This document shows, piece after piece, positions 9,583 to 17,796 of a DNA stretch of 64,000 bases. Source of the DNA: Chitinophagales bacterium (lineage in GTDB: Bacteria; Bacteroidota; Bacteroidia; Chitinophagales; Chitinophagaceae); NCBI GenBank assembly GCA_020636505.1, contig JACJXR010000002.1, positions 62,001-126,000 of the forward strand, written 5' to 3'. Position numbers and translations under genes: made by a program. Position 1 is the stretch's first letter. Each line of letters opens with the position of its first letter. The notes beneath the pieces were generated by a model. It saw only the letters and a list, made by a program, of their open reading frames with translations, was not told where the DNA came from and ran no database searches.

Positions 9583-9644
9583 ATGCAAAAAAATTAAGAA
9601 CTGTACGCAATTGCGTTCGTGCAAATAAACGATTTTTTTTTGAA

Positions 9645-9652
9645 TAGATTTG
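9645..9652 (+). promoter_or_regulatory. Possible -7 box for the 9688/recQ unit
   Basis: TAGATTTG matches TAnnTTTG and lies 35 nt before the ATG at 9688. A -33 TTG at normal spacing was not seen. Confidence 0.45.
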
Positions 9653-9687
9653 CTAAATTTCTCACCTGAAACGCTGAAACGCTTGAT

Positions 9688-10146
9688 ATGACTGACATTC
9701 CTAACATTATACAAACCAAGACACTAGGCAACGAAACCGATGTTTTTTGGCAGGATTCGGAACTGTTGAATGCAATATCACCACGTACAGTATTGGTATT
9801 GACCCTACGTATTCAAGAAGGTTCTGCCGAAAGCACCCAATTGGAGAAAATATTGGCTGCATGTAAATTGAACGCAGAGCAATACAACCTCATCCAACTC
9901 GATAATAACGAACAACTTGCATGGCATCAATTAAAGCAATCTGCACAGCCGGCGGTTGTCATCTTGTTTGGTATACACCCTTCGAACCTCGGGATATCGG
10001 CCATGTTCAGGTTCAACAGTCTTAATAACTTCGACAAAACACAGTGGATACCGACATTGAGCCTTCAAGAATTGGAGAAAAACCAAGAAGCTAAAAAGGC
10101 ACTTTGGACAGATGCTTTGAAACCATTGTTTGCAGATAAAGAATAG
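9688..10146 (+). CDS. Small conserved protein upstream of recQ, unknown function
   Basis: 152 residues with no signal peptide or membrane helix. The middle and end (PAVVILFGIHPSNLGIS, then WIPTLSLQELEKNQEAKKAL and LWTDALKPLF) recall uracil-DNA-glycosylase-fold proteins. That fold includes the DNA polymerase III psi subunit, but the resemblance is by eye only. The gene overlaps recQ by 17 nt in another frame, so the two are translationally linked and a role in replication or repair is plausible. Function is not established. Confidence 0.75.
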   Translation: MTDIPNIIQTKTLGNETDVFWQDSELLNAISPRTVLVLTLRIQEGSAESTQLEKILAACKLNAEQYNLIQLDNNEQLAWHQLKQSAQPAVVILFGIHPSNLGISAMFRFNSLNNFDKTQWIPTLSLQELEKNQEAKKALWTDALKPLFADKE

Positions 10147-12037
10147 CTTATTGCAACAACTCGTAAACATACTTCATGACTATTGGGGACACAAAAGCTT
10201 TCGCCCCTTACAGCTTGATGTCATCAACTCACTTCTTGAGGGGAATGACACCTTGGCAATATTGCCGACCGGAGGTGGAAAAAGTATCTGCTATCAACTA
10301 CCGGCTGTTGTAAACAGTGGATTAACATTGGTTATATCTCCGCTTGTTGCACTTATGTCAGAACAAGTGGAAGTACTGAATGAAAAAGATATTTCTGCTG
10401 CACTGATAACCTCAACAATGCACCCTGTTGAAATAAAACGGACACTCAACAATGCAGTAGAGGGAGCATACAAACTCTTGTACATATCTCCCGAGAGGTT
10501 GCAGTCCGATCTTTTCAATGAATACTTACCTGCATTGGACATAAGCCTTGTAGCTGTTGACGAAGCTCACTGCATATCTCAGTGGGGACACGATTTCAGG
10601 CCAAGTTATTTGAACATCGGCGCACTTAAGAAATTGTTTCGGAATACGCCCTTCTTGGCCGTGACGGCATCGGCACTGTCGGCTATTGAAGCAGACATCA
10701 TCAAACAACTACACTTCAACAAGCATACTATATTCAAGGGCAGCCTTGAAAGAAAGAACATAACCTACACGATCACATACACAGAGAATAAGATTCAAAA
10801 CGTTTTGGACTTACTATCTCAACAAAATACAAGCAACATCATATACTGCAGAAGCAGGAGGCAAACAGAGCAGCTTGCAAAAGCATTACAGCAGCATGGT
10901 ATAGAAGCCATTGCCTATCATGCAGGGATGAATCCTGAGCAACGAGCCAATAACCAAAAAGCTTGGACCGATGGCTCTAACACAATAGTTGCGACAACAG
11001 CTTTTGGAATGGGTATCGACAAGAGCAACGTAAGGCTTGTGATTCACTACGATGTTCCTGAACACCTTGAAGCATACTATCAAGAAACAGGCAGAGCCGG
11101 ACGAGACGGAGAAGACTCTTCGGCAATTATGCTGTACAACCAATCAGACTTGCAAAAACTGAAGGATAGCACATCCTTACAATTTCCACATTACGAGTAT
11201 ATCAGGCAAGTTTATCAATCTGTTGTTGAATACCTGCAAATTCCCATCGGAGCAGAACCATATAGAAACTATGACTTTGAGTTGATTGATTTTTGCAACA
11301 AGTTTGACCTAAAGCCACTACAAGCATCAAGAGCATTGAAGCTGTTGGAACAAGATGGGCTATGGATACTCAGCGACGCTGTTTTCAGTCCACCAACCAT
11401 ACAGATGTTGGCAGATAGGCACGAACTGGACAATATCGGCAAAGCATATCCCGACTTGAACCTTGTGATAACAACCCTACTTAGACTGTATGGTTCACTA
11501 TATCATCAACCGACAAAGGTGAATCTATTAATGGTGGCGAAACACCTGAAGATCAAAGTCGAAGTATTGACTGCCATACTTAGGAACCTTGACAGAATGG
11601 AGGCATTGATATTCAACGAGCCAAAAAAAGGACCTCAACTATTCTTCAATCATTATAGAGTGGACAGCAAACATCTGTTACTGAACACAGAGCGTATCAA
11701 TGCACTGAAACAAGCACACGAACAGCGCACAAAGGCAATGATGGAATACATCATAAGCGACGATACTTGTAGAACGAAAGTACTGTTACACTATTTCGGT
11801 GAAGAAAAAACCGACAACTGTCGACATTGTGACTACTGTTTAAATAACCATAGCTCTACCACTATTACAAAGGCTGAGATTATGAACTTGTTCAGCGAAA
11901 AGGCTGAGATTAACATTACAGATATCAATGCTCAATTCCCAAAAGTAAACAGCGAAGACATCTCCGATACAATAAGACAACTGATAGACGACAATATCTT
12001 AGGTTTAAAACCCAACAATGTCATCTTTAAAAAATAA
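10130..12037 (+). CDS. recQ: ATP-dependent DNA helicase RecQ
   Basis: A 635-residue superfamily 2 helicase of the RecQ group, a 3'-5' unwinding enzyme in recombinational repair. Motif 0 (WGHKSFRPLQ), Walker A (ILPTGGGKS), DEAH box (AVDEAHCISQWGHDFR, with the RecQ aromatic loop), motif III (FLAVTASA), motif V (IVATTAFGMGIDKSNVRLVIHYD) and motif VI (YYQETGRAGRDG) are all present. A zinc-binding Cys cluster (CRTKVLLHYFGE, DNCRHCDYC) and a C-terminal winged-helix region follow. Overlaps the upstream gene by 17 nt. Confidence 0.96.
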   Translation: MQIKNSLLQQLVNILHDYWGHKSFRPLQLDVINSLLEGNDTLAILPTGGGKSICYQLPAVVNSGLTLVISPLVALMSEQVEVLNEKDISAALITSTMHPVEIKRTLNNAVEGAYKLLYISPERLQSDLFNEYLPALDISLVAVDEAHCISQWGHDFRPSYLNIGALKKLFRNTPFLAVTASALSAIEADIIKQLHFNKHTIFKGSLERKNITYTITYTENKIQNVLDLLSQQNTSNIIYCRSRRQTEQLAKALQQHGIEAIAYHAGMNPEQRANNQKAWTDGSNTIVATTAFGMGIDKSNVRLVIHYDVPEHLEAYYQETGRAGRDGEDSSAIMLYNQSDLQKLKDSTSLQFPHYEYIRQVYQSVVEYLQIPIGAEPYRNYDFELIDFCNKFDLKPLQASRALKLLEQDGLWILSDAVFSPPTIQMLADRHELDNIGKAYPDLNLVITTLLRLYGSLYHQPTKVNLLMVAKHLKIKVEVLTAILRNLDRMEALIFNEPKKGPQLFFNHYRVDSKHLLLNTERINALKQAHEQRTKAMMEYIISDDTCRTKVLLHYFGEEKTDNCRHCDYCLNNHSSTTITKAEIMNLFSEKAEINITDINAQFPKVNSEDISDTIRQLIDDNILGLKPNNVIFKK

Positions 12038-12045
12038 ACTATCCA

Positions 12046-13119
12046 CTACTCTTTAACGAACGTACCATAAGCCTCACCTCCTTCATGCAACAGATGAAGG
12101 ATATAGCTACCTGATGGCAAAGCCGATACGTTTAGAGTTTGTTCATTATCCAAATGCTTCACGTGCTTACCTTGTAGGTCGAACACATCTAAGCTGAAGT
12201 ATCTGACATCTGTAGGCAGTGTAACCGATATGGTCTGTTTTGCAGGGTTGGGATATACCGCAACATTACCGATGGTGCGGCTACTTGCTTCCTGAATACC
12301 GTTTGACCTGTATTTATCTCTATATCTGATGGCAGTGATCGTTTCAATACTTGCCACAATATTTGTAGTTACCCATAATGCAGGGTAATGCTCACCCGGA
12401 ATCAACCACTTGTAATCAACTACCTTTCTTGTTATCCCAACTGCAGGTATAGATGATATTTGAAAACTGTCCACTGAATTTACCTCAGAGCGTACTCTTA
12501 TACAGTTTTGAGCGGTAGTGTAATATGGCGTGGAGATAGTACCCCATCCGTCAACTTTGGTCTTGCGATAACCGTTTTGTTTCATGCTACCCACACTCGG
12601 TATAGAAACTGTCAATGAGAATGCAGAACTGTCTTCTGCGTTTCCATATGCTAGTGGAAAGAAGTACCATTCATCCTCATCTTGATATTTAGCCGGTATT
12701 GGAGCGCCACTTATTTCAGCCGCATAAGCCTCTACAACAAATCTACTCGGACTGCTTTTTTTACTGAAGAAGTTATAAACGTTGGTTATGTTGATGGGCA
12801 GTGTCATACCCGGTATTCCGAAAGTATCTGCTACTTTATAACCATATGCGGTCGACCCGATTGTTAAAACATAAAGAGGGTTTACCAGAAACGCCGTTTT
12901 ATACTCATCCACACGTTGTATCAATGGTTTCAAGCTGTCAAAAGACCATACCTTATTCGCCCCTGTGTCGTTTAGATTGATACCGCTACCGATAGGAAGT
13001 ACTGTGCTGTACCTGAGCGTATCCCCGTTTACAGGCATATCGGATGCCGTGATGCTTACTTGAGCTTGTGATAGATATGAGCAAGCCGCCAACAATAATA
13101 CGGGTATGATTCTTTTCAT
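12046..13119 (-). CDS. Secreted protein with T9SS type A sorting domain
   Basis: 357 residues. The ATG at 13117-13119 gives a clean signal peptide (MKRIIPVLLLAACSYLSQA); the longer ORF start at 13164 is not credible. The mature domain (about 20-270) is of unknown function and contains no catalytic motif that I recognise. The last 75 residues have the T9SS C-terminal form: NVAVYPNPAKQTISVTL, then FDLQGKHVKHL, SALPSGSYILHL and a final FVKE. It is therefore expected to be exported by the type IX system. Convergent with recQ, 8 nt apart. Confidence 0.88.
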   Translation of the reverse strand: MKRIIPVLLLAACSYLSQAQVSITASDMPVNGDTLRYSTVLPIGSGINLNDTGANKVWSFDSLKPLIQRVDEYKTAFLVNPLYVLTIGSTAYGYKVADTFGIPGMTLPINITNVYNFFSKKSSPSRFVVEAYAAEISGAPIPAKYQDEDEWYFFPLAYGNAEDSSAFSLTVSIPSVGSMKQNGYRKTKVDGWGTISTPYYTTAQNCIRVRSEVNSVDSFQISSIPAVGITRKVVDYKWLIPGEHYPALWVTTNIVASIETITAIRYRDKYRSNGIQEASSRTIGNVAVYPNPAKQTISVTLPTDVRYFSLDVFDLQGKHVKHLDNEQTLNVSALPSGSYILHLLHEGGEAYGTFVKE

Positions 13120-13182
13120 AACATTCTGTTTCATCAAATATAACAACAAGTATCTGTCAATCAATTATACCACATAAATAAT

Positions 13183-14061
13183 GTGTTTGTCATTAAAACA
13201 GTTAGTTTCGCAGTTAAAATTCAGTCATTGGTACAAGCAGGGTCATATTACAAGCTAAGGGTTGTCAAAAAAGTATCGTTCGGCATATATCTTGATGCAG
13301 ATGGCACAGAGGTGTTGATGCCTACCCGTTTTGTCCCTCAAGGAGTGCAAGAAGAGGATGAGATCGAGGTATTCATTTACCACGACAATGATGGCAGACT
13401 GATAGCCACCTCTCAGAAACCATATGGTCAGGTTGGAGATATTGTGATGCTCCAGGTAAAAGATAAAACCAAGCAAGGTGCCTTTATGGATTGGGGACTG
13501 ATGAAAGACATCTTCCTACCTCTATCTCAACAACGTTCTCCAATACGTGTCGGAGGAAAGTATCTTGTATACATCTACCTCGACGAACAAACAGGTCGTG
13601 TTGCAGCTTCAGAATACGTATCGCGCTATCTGGACAATGAACACTTGACTGTCGACGAACATGACGAAGTGGATCTGGTGATATGGCGCAAAACGGATAT
13701 TGGATACAGCGTGGTCATCAATGGCAAGCATGAAGGAATGCTTCACGATAATGAGATTTTCAGAGACTTGGATATAGGTGCGAAAGAAAAGGGATTCATC
13801 AAATCCATTCAAGAAGACGGGAAAATAAACGTCTCCCTCGGAAAGAAAGGCTATGGCCGAATCAGTGATGAAGCAGAAAAAATATTGTCCTTACTAAAAG
13901 AGAACAACGGCTACCTACCCTACCACGACAAGTCTGACCCTGATGATATTTACGAATTCTTCAAAATGAGCAAAAAGGCCTTTAAGATGGCTGTCGGCTC
14001 ACTTTACAAGCAGAAGATAATAGAATTAACAAAGACAGGCATCAAGGCGGTGGACCATTAA
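13183..14061 (+). CDS. CvfB-like S1 RNA-binding protein
   Basis: 292 residues resembling the CvfB/YitL family: several tandem S1-like OB domains (SFGIYLDADGTEVLMPTRFVP; QGAFMDWGLMKDIFLPLSQQ; a third including MLHDNEIF and IKSIQEDGKINVSL) followed by a C-terminal winged helix (FFKMSKKAFKMAVGSLYKQKIIEL). Members bind RNA and affect virulence or gene expression in other phyla; the role here is unknown. The exact N-terminus is uncertain, since the first 20 residues are not obviously part of the first OB fold. Overlaps the convergent gene at 14058 by 4 nt. Confidence 0.85.
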   Translation: MFVIKTVSFAVKIQSLVQAGSYYKLRVVKKVSFGIYLDADGTEVLMPTRFVPQGVQEEDEIEVFIYHDNDGRLIATSQKPYGQVGDIVMLQVKDKTKQGAFMDWGLMKDIFLPLSQQRSPIRVGGKYLVYIYLDEQTGRVAASEYVSRYLDNEHLTVDEHDEVDLVIWRKTDIGYSVVINGKHEGMLHDNEIFRDLDIGAKEKGFIKSIQEDGKINVSLGKKGYGRISDEAEKILSLLKENNGYLPYHDKSDPDDIYEFFKMSKKAFKMAVGSLYKQKIIELTKTGIKAVDH

Positions 14062-14840
14062 CGTCCCATCATATCCATCTTCTTATATCCTGAGGTTTTT
14101 ATCGAATGAGTTGAATTCTGTTTCAATTCGGTTACTTCAAATTCACTGTCAGCTTTATCGTCTTTATAAAACTTACCGGCAAGCATTGTCCCCGACATGC
14201 CACCAAGGTTTGTGAGGTACATACTCCAAGGCGACATTTCGCCAACTTTCCCCAACATTGTCATAGGCGCCTTATCCGTCACCCATATATCTCCTCTTGT
14301 ACCCTTCTCCTTATCCACACACTCATACTTTTGACAACTATACCCTGCTACAGTCTTAGTCCCAGATGCTTTTGAACACTTTACATTTTCATACGCCTCT
14401 TTATCTACGGTATGCTTACCCATTTTATTCATGTTGCCCATACCAAAAGCGTTAAGATTAATCGCCATTGCGGTTTTCTTACTGTCATCCAGCATCACCA
14501 TAGTACCGTTCTTTTCATCCATTATCACTGTGGCGGCTTTTCCGTTGTTCATGTCATTACCACTGTATGCAAATGTTTTTTCTGATGCGTTCAAGTGAAA
14601 CTTCACATCACTTTCTTTCTTCTTCGACCCATCATAGTCGACTATATGCATCTGCACATAAATCGGGAATTTATACTCGGGCTTCATCTCAGCTTCCATC
14701 ATCTTCTTAAGTTGATCCATCCCCTGCTGTCCATATTGCTGCATATACTTTTCTTGTAAAGCCTTCTCTGCTTCGCCCCTTTGGGCATGAGCGAATACAG
14801 TTACCATTAGAGCAATGGTCAATATCGATAAGTGTTTCAT
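14058..14840 (-). CDS. DUF4412-like secreted protein
   Basis: 260 residues with a signal peptide (MKHLSILTIALMVTVFAHAQ). The body follows the DUF4412 pattern: a beta-rich domain with YVQMHIVDYDG near residue 60, NGTMVMLDDSKKTAMAINL, and KTVAGYSCQKYECVDKEKGTRGDIWVTD, ending with a Met- and Gly-rich stretch. The domain is common in periplasmic proteins of Bacteroidota and its function is unknown. Single gene between two convergent or divergent neighbours. Confidence 0.78.
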   Translation of the reverse strand: MKHLSILTIALMVTVFAHAQRGEAEKALQEKYMQQYGQQGMDQLKKMMEAEMKPEYKFPIYVQMHIVDYDGSKKKESDVKFHLNASEKTFAYSGNDMNNGKAATVIMDEKNGTMVMLDDSKKTAMAINLNAFGMGNMNKMGKHTVDKEAYENVKCSKASGTKTVAGYSCQKYECVDKEKGTRGDIWVTDKAPMTMLGKVGEMSPWSMYLTNLGGMSGTMLAGKFYKDDKADSEFEVTELKQNSTHSIKTSGYKKMDMMGR

Positions 14841-14975
14841 AATGCAATATTTGAATTACTTAAAATTACAATTCGTAGAAAGTAATCCCATTAAAATGTA
14901 GCCTCATTTTAACATCAAGTTTTGAGATATACTCTATATATTGCTTCTACAACAAACCATGCATATCTCTCAATA

Positions 14976-16358
14976 ATGAGCTTGAAGAAAATAAAATGGT
15001 ATATAAGGTATTACGCACAGTATTTCCCGTTTACCATCAACTCATTACTGTGTATCATTGCCGCATACTTGGGGTATCGTATGCTGTATAGTCCCGCATC
15101 AGAAACAGAGCCCGAACCCTTTAGGCCATTCATTATACTGATGGGCAAACTTGTATTTTGGTTTGTTCTTGTTTTGATAGCGGCATCCGTACTCAGTACC
15201 ATTGTCAGCTGGTTGTACTACCTATGGTTGAAAAAGCACAGAGAGTCGACCCTGCAACTTGAGTTCACAACAACAAATGTGAACGGCAAAAGAAACAAAC
15301 TCTACATGGATGCCATGTTATCGGGAGCCAAACGTCCACTATTGGGCTTTGTAAAAGGTCGACTGTTTTACGACGACCTCGAAATGACCGATAAGTTCAG
15401 CCTACTGTCAAACAAACGAACAGAAAAGAGCTTTTGGCCATTTGCGATAACAGGGCGCAGCAGGGTAACACTACCGGACATTAAGGAGTATCAAGTAAAA
15501 GGCGGCTTCGTATACTTTCAGGACATGCTGCATATATTCTCACTTGCAGCATTGCAACCTGTAAAAGCACAGTTCTATCAGCCTCCTGTACTCAAAACTC
15601 GAGAGGATGCGGAAGTAAGCCCAAAAAAGACGGAAGAAACAGACATCAGGATAGATCAACTTCGTCGCGTTGATGGAGAGCATCTGAACTATAAAGACTT
15701 TGAATCGGGCGATGACGTTCGTCGTATAGTATGGAAGATATATGCAAAGAACCGTGAGCTTGTAGTTAGAATTCCCGAACGATTTGAGCCATTTGCCTCA
15801 CACTTGTACTTCTACGCTTCGTTTTATGCAAAGGACAGCAGCGCATGGTTGACGACAGACTACATGAAGGAAATGCTGAATTATTACAAAAACCATATTT
15901 GGACCATATACGACACTCTGGCCAACAAAGAATGGGCCATGCGATACATTCCCGACCAAAGTTTCAACATACCCGACAACCTTGACGACAAGCAACATGC
16001 CTCACGAGTGATAAGTAACAGTACTTGGCACAACGATAAGGGATTGATGGAATATTTCGACCCAAAACAGGGAACAGTGCTGTGTATTTCATCATTGACA
16101 GATACACAAGAGCTATCTAACATCTTGGAGCAATGTAACGAAACTACAGTTGTCTATTATGTAAAACTGAGCCAAGCGTTCAAGCATTTTGTTGCATGGA
16201 ACTGGTTCAAGAGACTCATATTCATACCTCCCAACGATAGGCTGAACAAACTCAGAACCAAGTGGATATTCTCACCAATGAGGTTCAAGATCGGTAAAAG
16301 AGAAAAAGAGATAGAAGCGATACTTAAGATGTCGTCTGTGACGTATGCTACGCTATAA
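14976..16358 (+). CDS. DUF58 domain membrane protein
   Basis: 460 residues when started at ATG 14976 (MSLKKIKWYIRYY); an earlier ATG at 14922 adds 18 residues of poor character. Two N-terminal helices (about 15-35 and 55-85) precede a cytoplasmic part with the DUF58 signature LNYKDFESGDDVRRIVWKIYAKNRELVVRIPE. DUF58 proteins usually sit beside MoxR ATPases and von Willebrand A-domain proteins. None is next to this copy, and its second half is longer than usual and unassigned. Confidence 0.8.
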   Translation: MSLKKIKWYIRYYAQYFPFTINSLLCIIAAYLGYRMLYSPASETEPEPFRPFIILMGKLVFWFVLVLIAASVLSTIVSWLYYLWLKKHRESTLQLEFTTTNVNGKRNKLYMDAMLSGAKRPLLGFVKGRLFYDDLEMTDKFSLLSNKRTEKSFWPFAITGRSRVTLPDIKEYQVKGGFVYFQDMLHIFSLAALQPVKAQFYQPPVLKTREDAEVSPKKTEETDIRIDQLRRVDGEHLNYKDFESGDDVRRIVWKIYAKNRELVVRIPERFEPFASHLYFYASFYAKDSSAWLTTDYMKEMLNYYKNHIWTIYDTLANKEWAMRYIPDQSFNIPDNLDDKQHASRVISNSTWHNDKGLMEYFDPKQGTVLCISSLTDTQELSNILEQCNETTVVYYVKLSQAFKHFVAWNWFKRLIFIPPNDRLNKLRTKWIFSPMRFKIGKREKEIEAILKMSSVTYATL

Positions 16359-16360
16359 CC

Positions 16361-17050
16361 CTATTTGGGGTGTTTCATTTTCCAGCGTATGGCATAGCAC
16401 AGATAAACATTAAAATCGAAAATGGTATTCTTCTCACCGTTGCCGTAACCGGCTATATAGTACGGAGGCAATTCTTTGAACTTTTTGCCATTTAGAATGA
16501 ACTTGCCTCTCACGTTCCAACCAACAAAAATGTTTTTCACCATCTCAACTCTTACACCTCCGGTTATCTCCAACCAATGTGCTGTAAAGTTTGTTCCCGC
16601 CACAGTACCCGATGTGGTTCCCCAAAGGCTGTCTGTGATGGAATAAAACGCATCTCCACGTTCTACCAACCCCATACCATATCGCAACCCGATGAATGCA
16701 AGGTCCCAGTCTTTGGAAGTCAACCTTGACAGGATGCTTTTGTCAAAACCCAACTTAAAGAAGGTATTACTGCTCTTGTATGCAAGGTCGGTATAATCAA
16801 GTTGTGCATTACCCCATCCTCCCTCTGCAACAAAGTAGAGGTCCTTTTTCCAGTAGTAGTCAAATATCAACTCATAACTCTGTCTTTGTGTTTGCAGTTG
16901 GTTGGTCACTATCTTAAATGCATCAACTCCCAAACGCAACTGATGCGTACTATCTTTTATTTGAGGACGCTCCGCCTCTTCCTCAACATCCTGTGCATAT
17001 GTAAACACAGAAAGCAGAATAAACAATATGCTAATAGAATATCTTAACAT
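16361..17050 (-). CDS. DUF6048-like outer-membrane protein
   Basis: 229 residues with a signal peptide (MLRYSISILFILLSVFTYAQ). The mature part is beta-rich with aromatic girdles (SYELIFDYYWKKDLYFVAEGGWG, FIGLRYGMGLVERGD, VGWNVRGKFILNG), as in an 8- to 12-strand barrel. It resembles the DUF6048 family, which in Bacteroidota lies next to a small lipoprotein, as here. It overlaps that upstream gene by 20 nt, so the two are translationally coupled and probably work together in the outer membrane. Function is unknown. Confidence 0.75.
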   Translation of the reverse strand: MLRYSISILFILLSVFTYAQDVEEEAERPQIKDSTHQLRLGVDAFKIVTNQLQTQRQSYELIFDYYWKKDLYFVAEGGWGNAQLDYTDLAYKSSNTFFKLGFDKSILSRLTSKDWDLAFIGLRYGMGLVERGDAFYSITDSLWGTTSGTVAGTNFTAHWLEITGGVRVEMVKNIFVGWNVRGKFILNGKKFKELPPYYIAGYGNGEKNTIFDFNVYLCYAIRWKMKHPK

Positions 17051-17531
17051 GAGTTATGTTGGGGTCGTTTGTCACTTCGGCACTCTCTATTCTAGCCGAA
17101 TCGATACTGTTATGAGTGGTGTTTATTTGCCATAAAGCATACACATAAGTATAGCCGCAGGCGGTAGACAAAAAATGTAATTTTCGTTCGTAATAAAACG
17201 TCACTGTGTCCATTCCGGCAACATTTGCACTGTCAGGCAATATGAACCAACGAACACTGTCTGCAATACCGGAAAGTGGTCCCAAAAGCTCCTTGCGTTC
17301 AACTGTGTCCGTATAAAAAACAATGGGTGTATCAACAAAACCTGCAGTAGCTGCAGGAAGCGTAAACTCTATCCCCGCACTACCCGTATCCGCAGCAGTC
17401 ATTGTTTTCAAACGCAAGTAATACTGGCTTGGTTCCAAACAGGGGTTGCGCTGCTGTGTGCATGCAGCGAATGTCGCAACAAGTGTGAGCAATAAAACCG
17501 AGTGAGCGACTTTTTTACGGTTAATCATCAA
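17031..17531 (-). CDS. DUF6452-like lipoprotein
   Basis: 166 residues. The lipoprotein signal MMINRKKVAHSVLLLTLVATFAAC ends in a lipobox (FAAC), and the mature part begins TQQRNPCLEP. A conserved-looking Cys-Gly pair (STACGYTYVYAL) lies near residue 125. It resembles the DUF6452 family, found beside DUF6048 in Bacteroidota. Overlaps the upstream coiled-coil gene by 11 nt and the downstream gene by 20 nt, forming a tight chain pheT - coiled coil - lipoprotein - barrel. Confidence 0.75.
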   Translation of the reverse strand: MMINRKKVAHSVLLLTLVATFAACTQQRNPCLEPSQYYLRLKTMTAADTGSAGIEFTLPAATAGFVDTPIVFYTDTVERKELLGPLSGIADSVRWFILPDSANVAGMDTVTFYYERKLHFLSTACGYTYVYALWQINTTHNSIDSARIESAEVTNDPNITHVKIFY

Positions 17532-17796
17532 GCGATGCCAAAAGTTTATCTATATCACCTATCAATACATCAAGCTCTTTGCGTACAGCAGTCTTATCTT
17601 CCTTGCCGGTCAGCGCTTCAGCAGTCTTTGCTGTCGCCAACTGTCCTTCAAGGTTAGTTACTTTTTTGTTGAGCTTTTCGAGTTCTGTTTTCTGTTTGCG
17701 CAATTCTTCTTCTAGGCCTTCTTTTTCGGCCTTCATTGCTGCATGTTTCTTCAGCAATTTGTCAAGCTTGGTATGTAGTAGCGTAAGCTCTTCCAT
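17521..17796 (-). CDS. Small coiled-coil protein downstream of pheT
   Basis: 91 residues, mostly one long heptad-patterned helix (about 3-60, rich in Leu, Lys and Glu), then a short helix ending DKLLASLDD. It shares base 17796 with pheT, so it is co-transcribed and probably translationally coupled. In many Bacteroidota a coiled-coil protein of this kind follows pheT and precedes zapA and rny. Neither follows here. A cell-division (ZapB-like) role is possible but unproven. Confidence 0.8.
   Translation of the reverse strand: MEELTLLHTKLDKLLKKHAAMKAEKEGLEEELRKQKTELEKLNKKVTNLEGQLATAKTAEALTGKEDKTAVRKELDVLIGDIDKLLASLDD

Noticed and set aside
9583..9714. Longer N-terminus of ilvE
   Set aside because: It overlaps the divergent gene at 9688 and adds 44 residues absent from the family.
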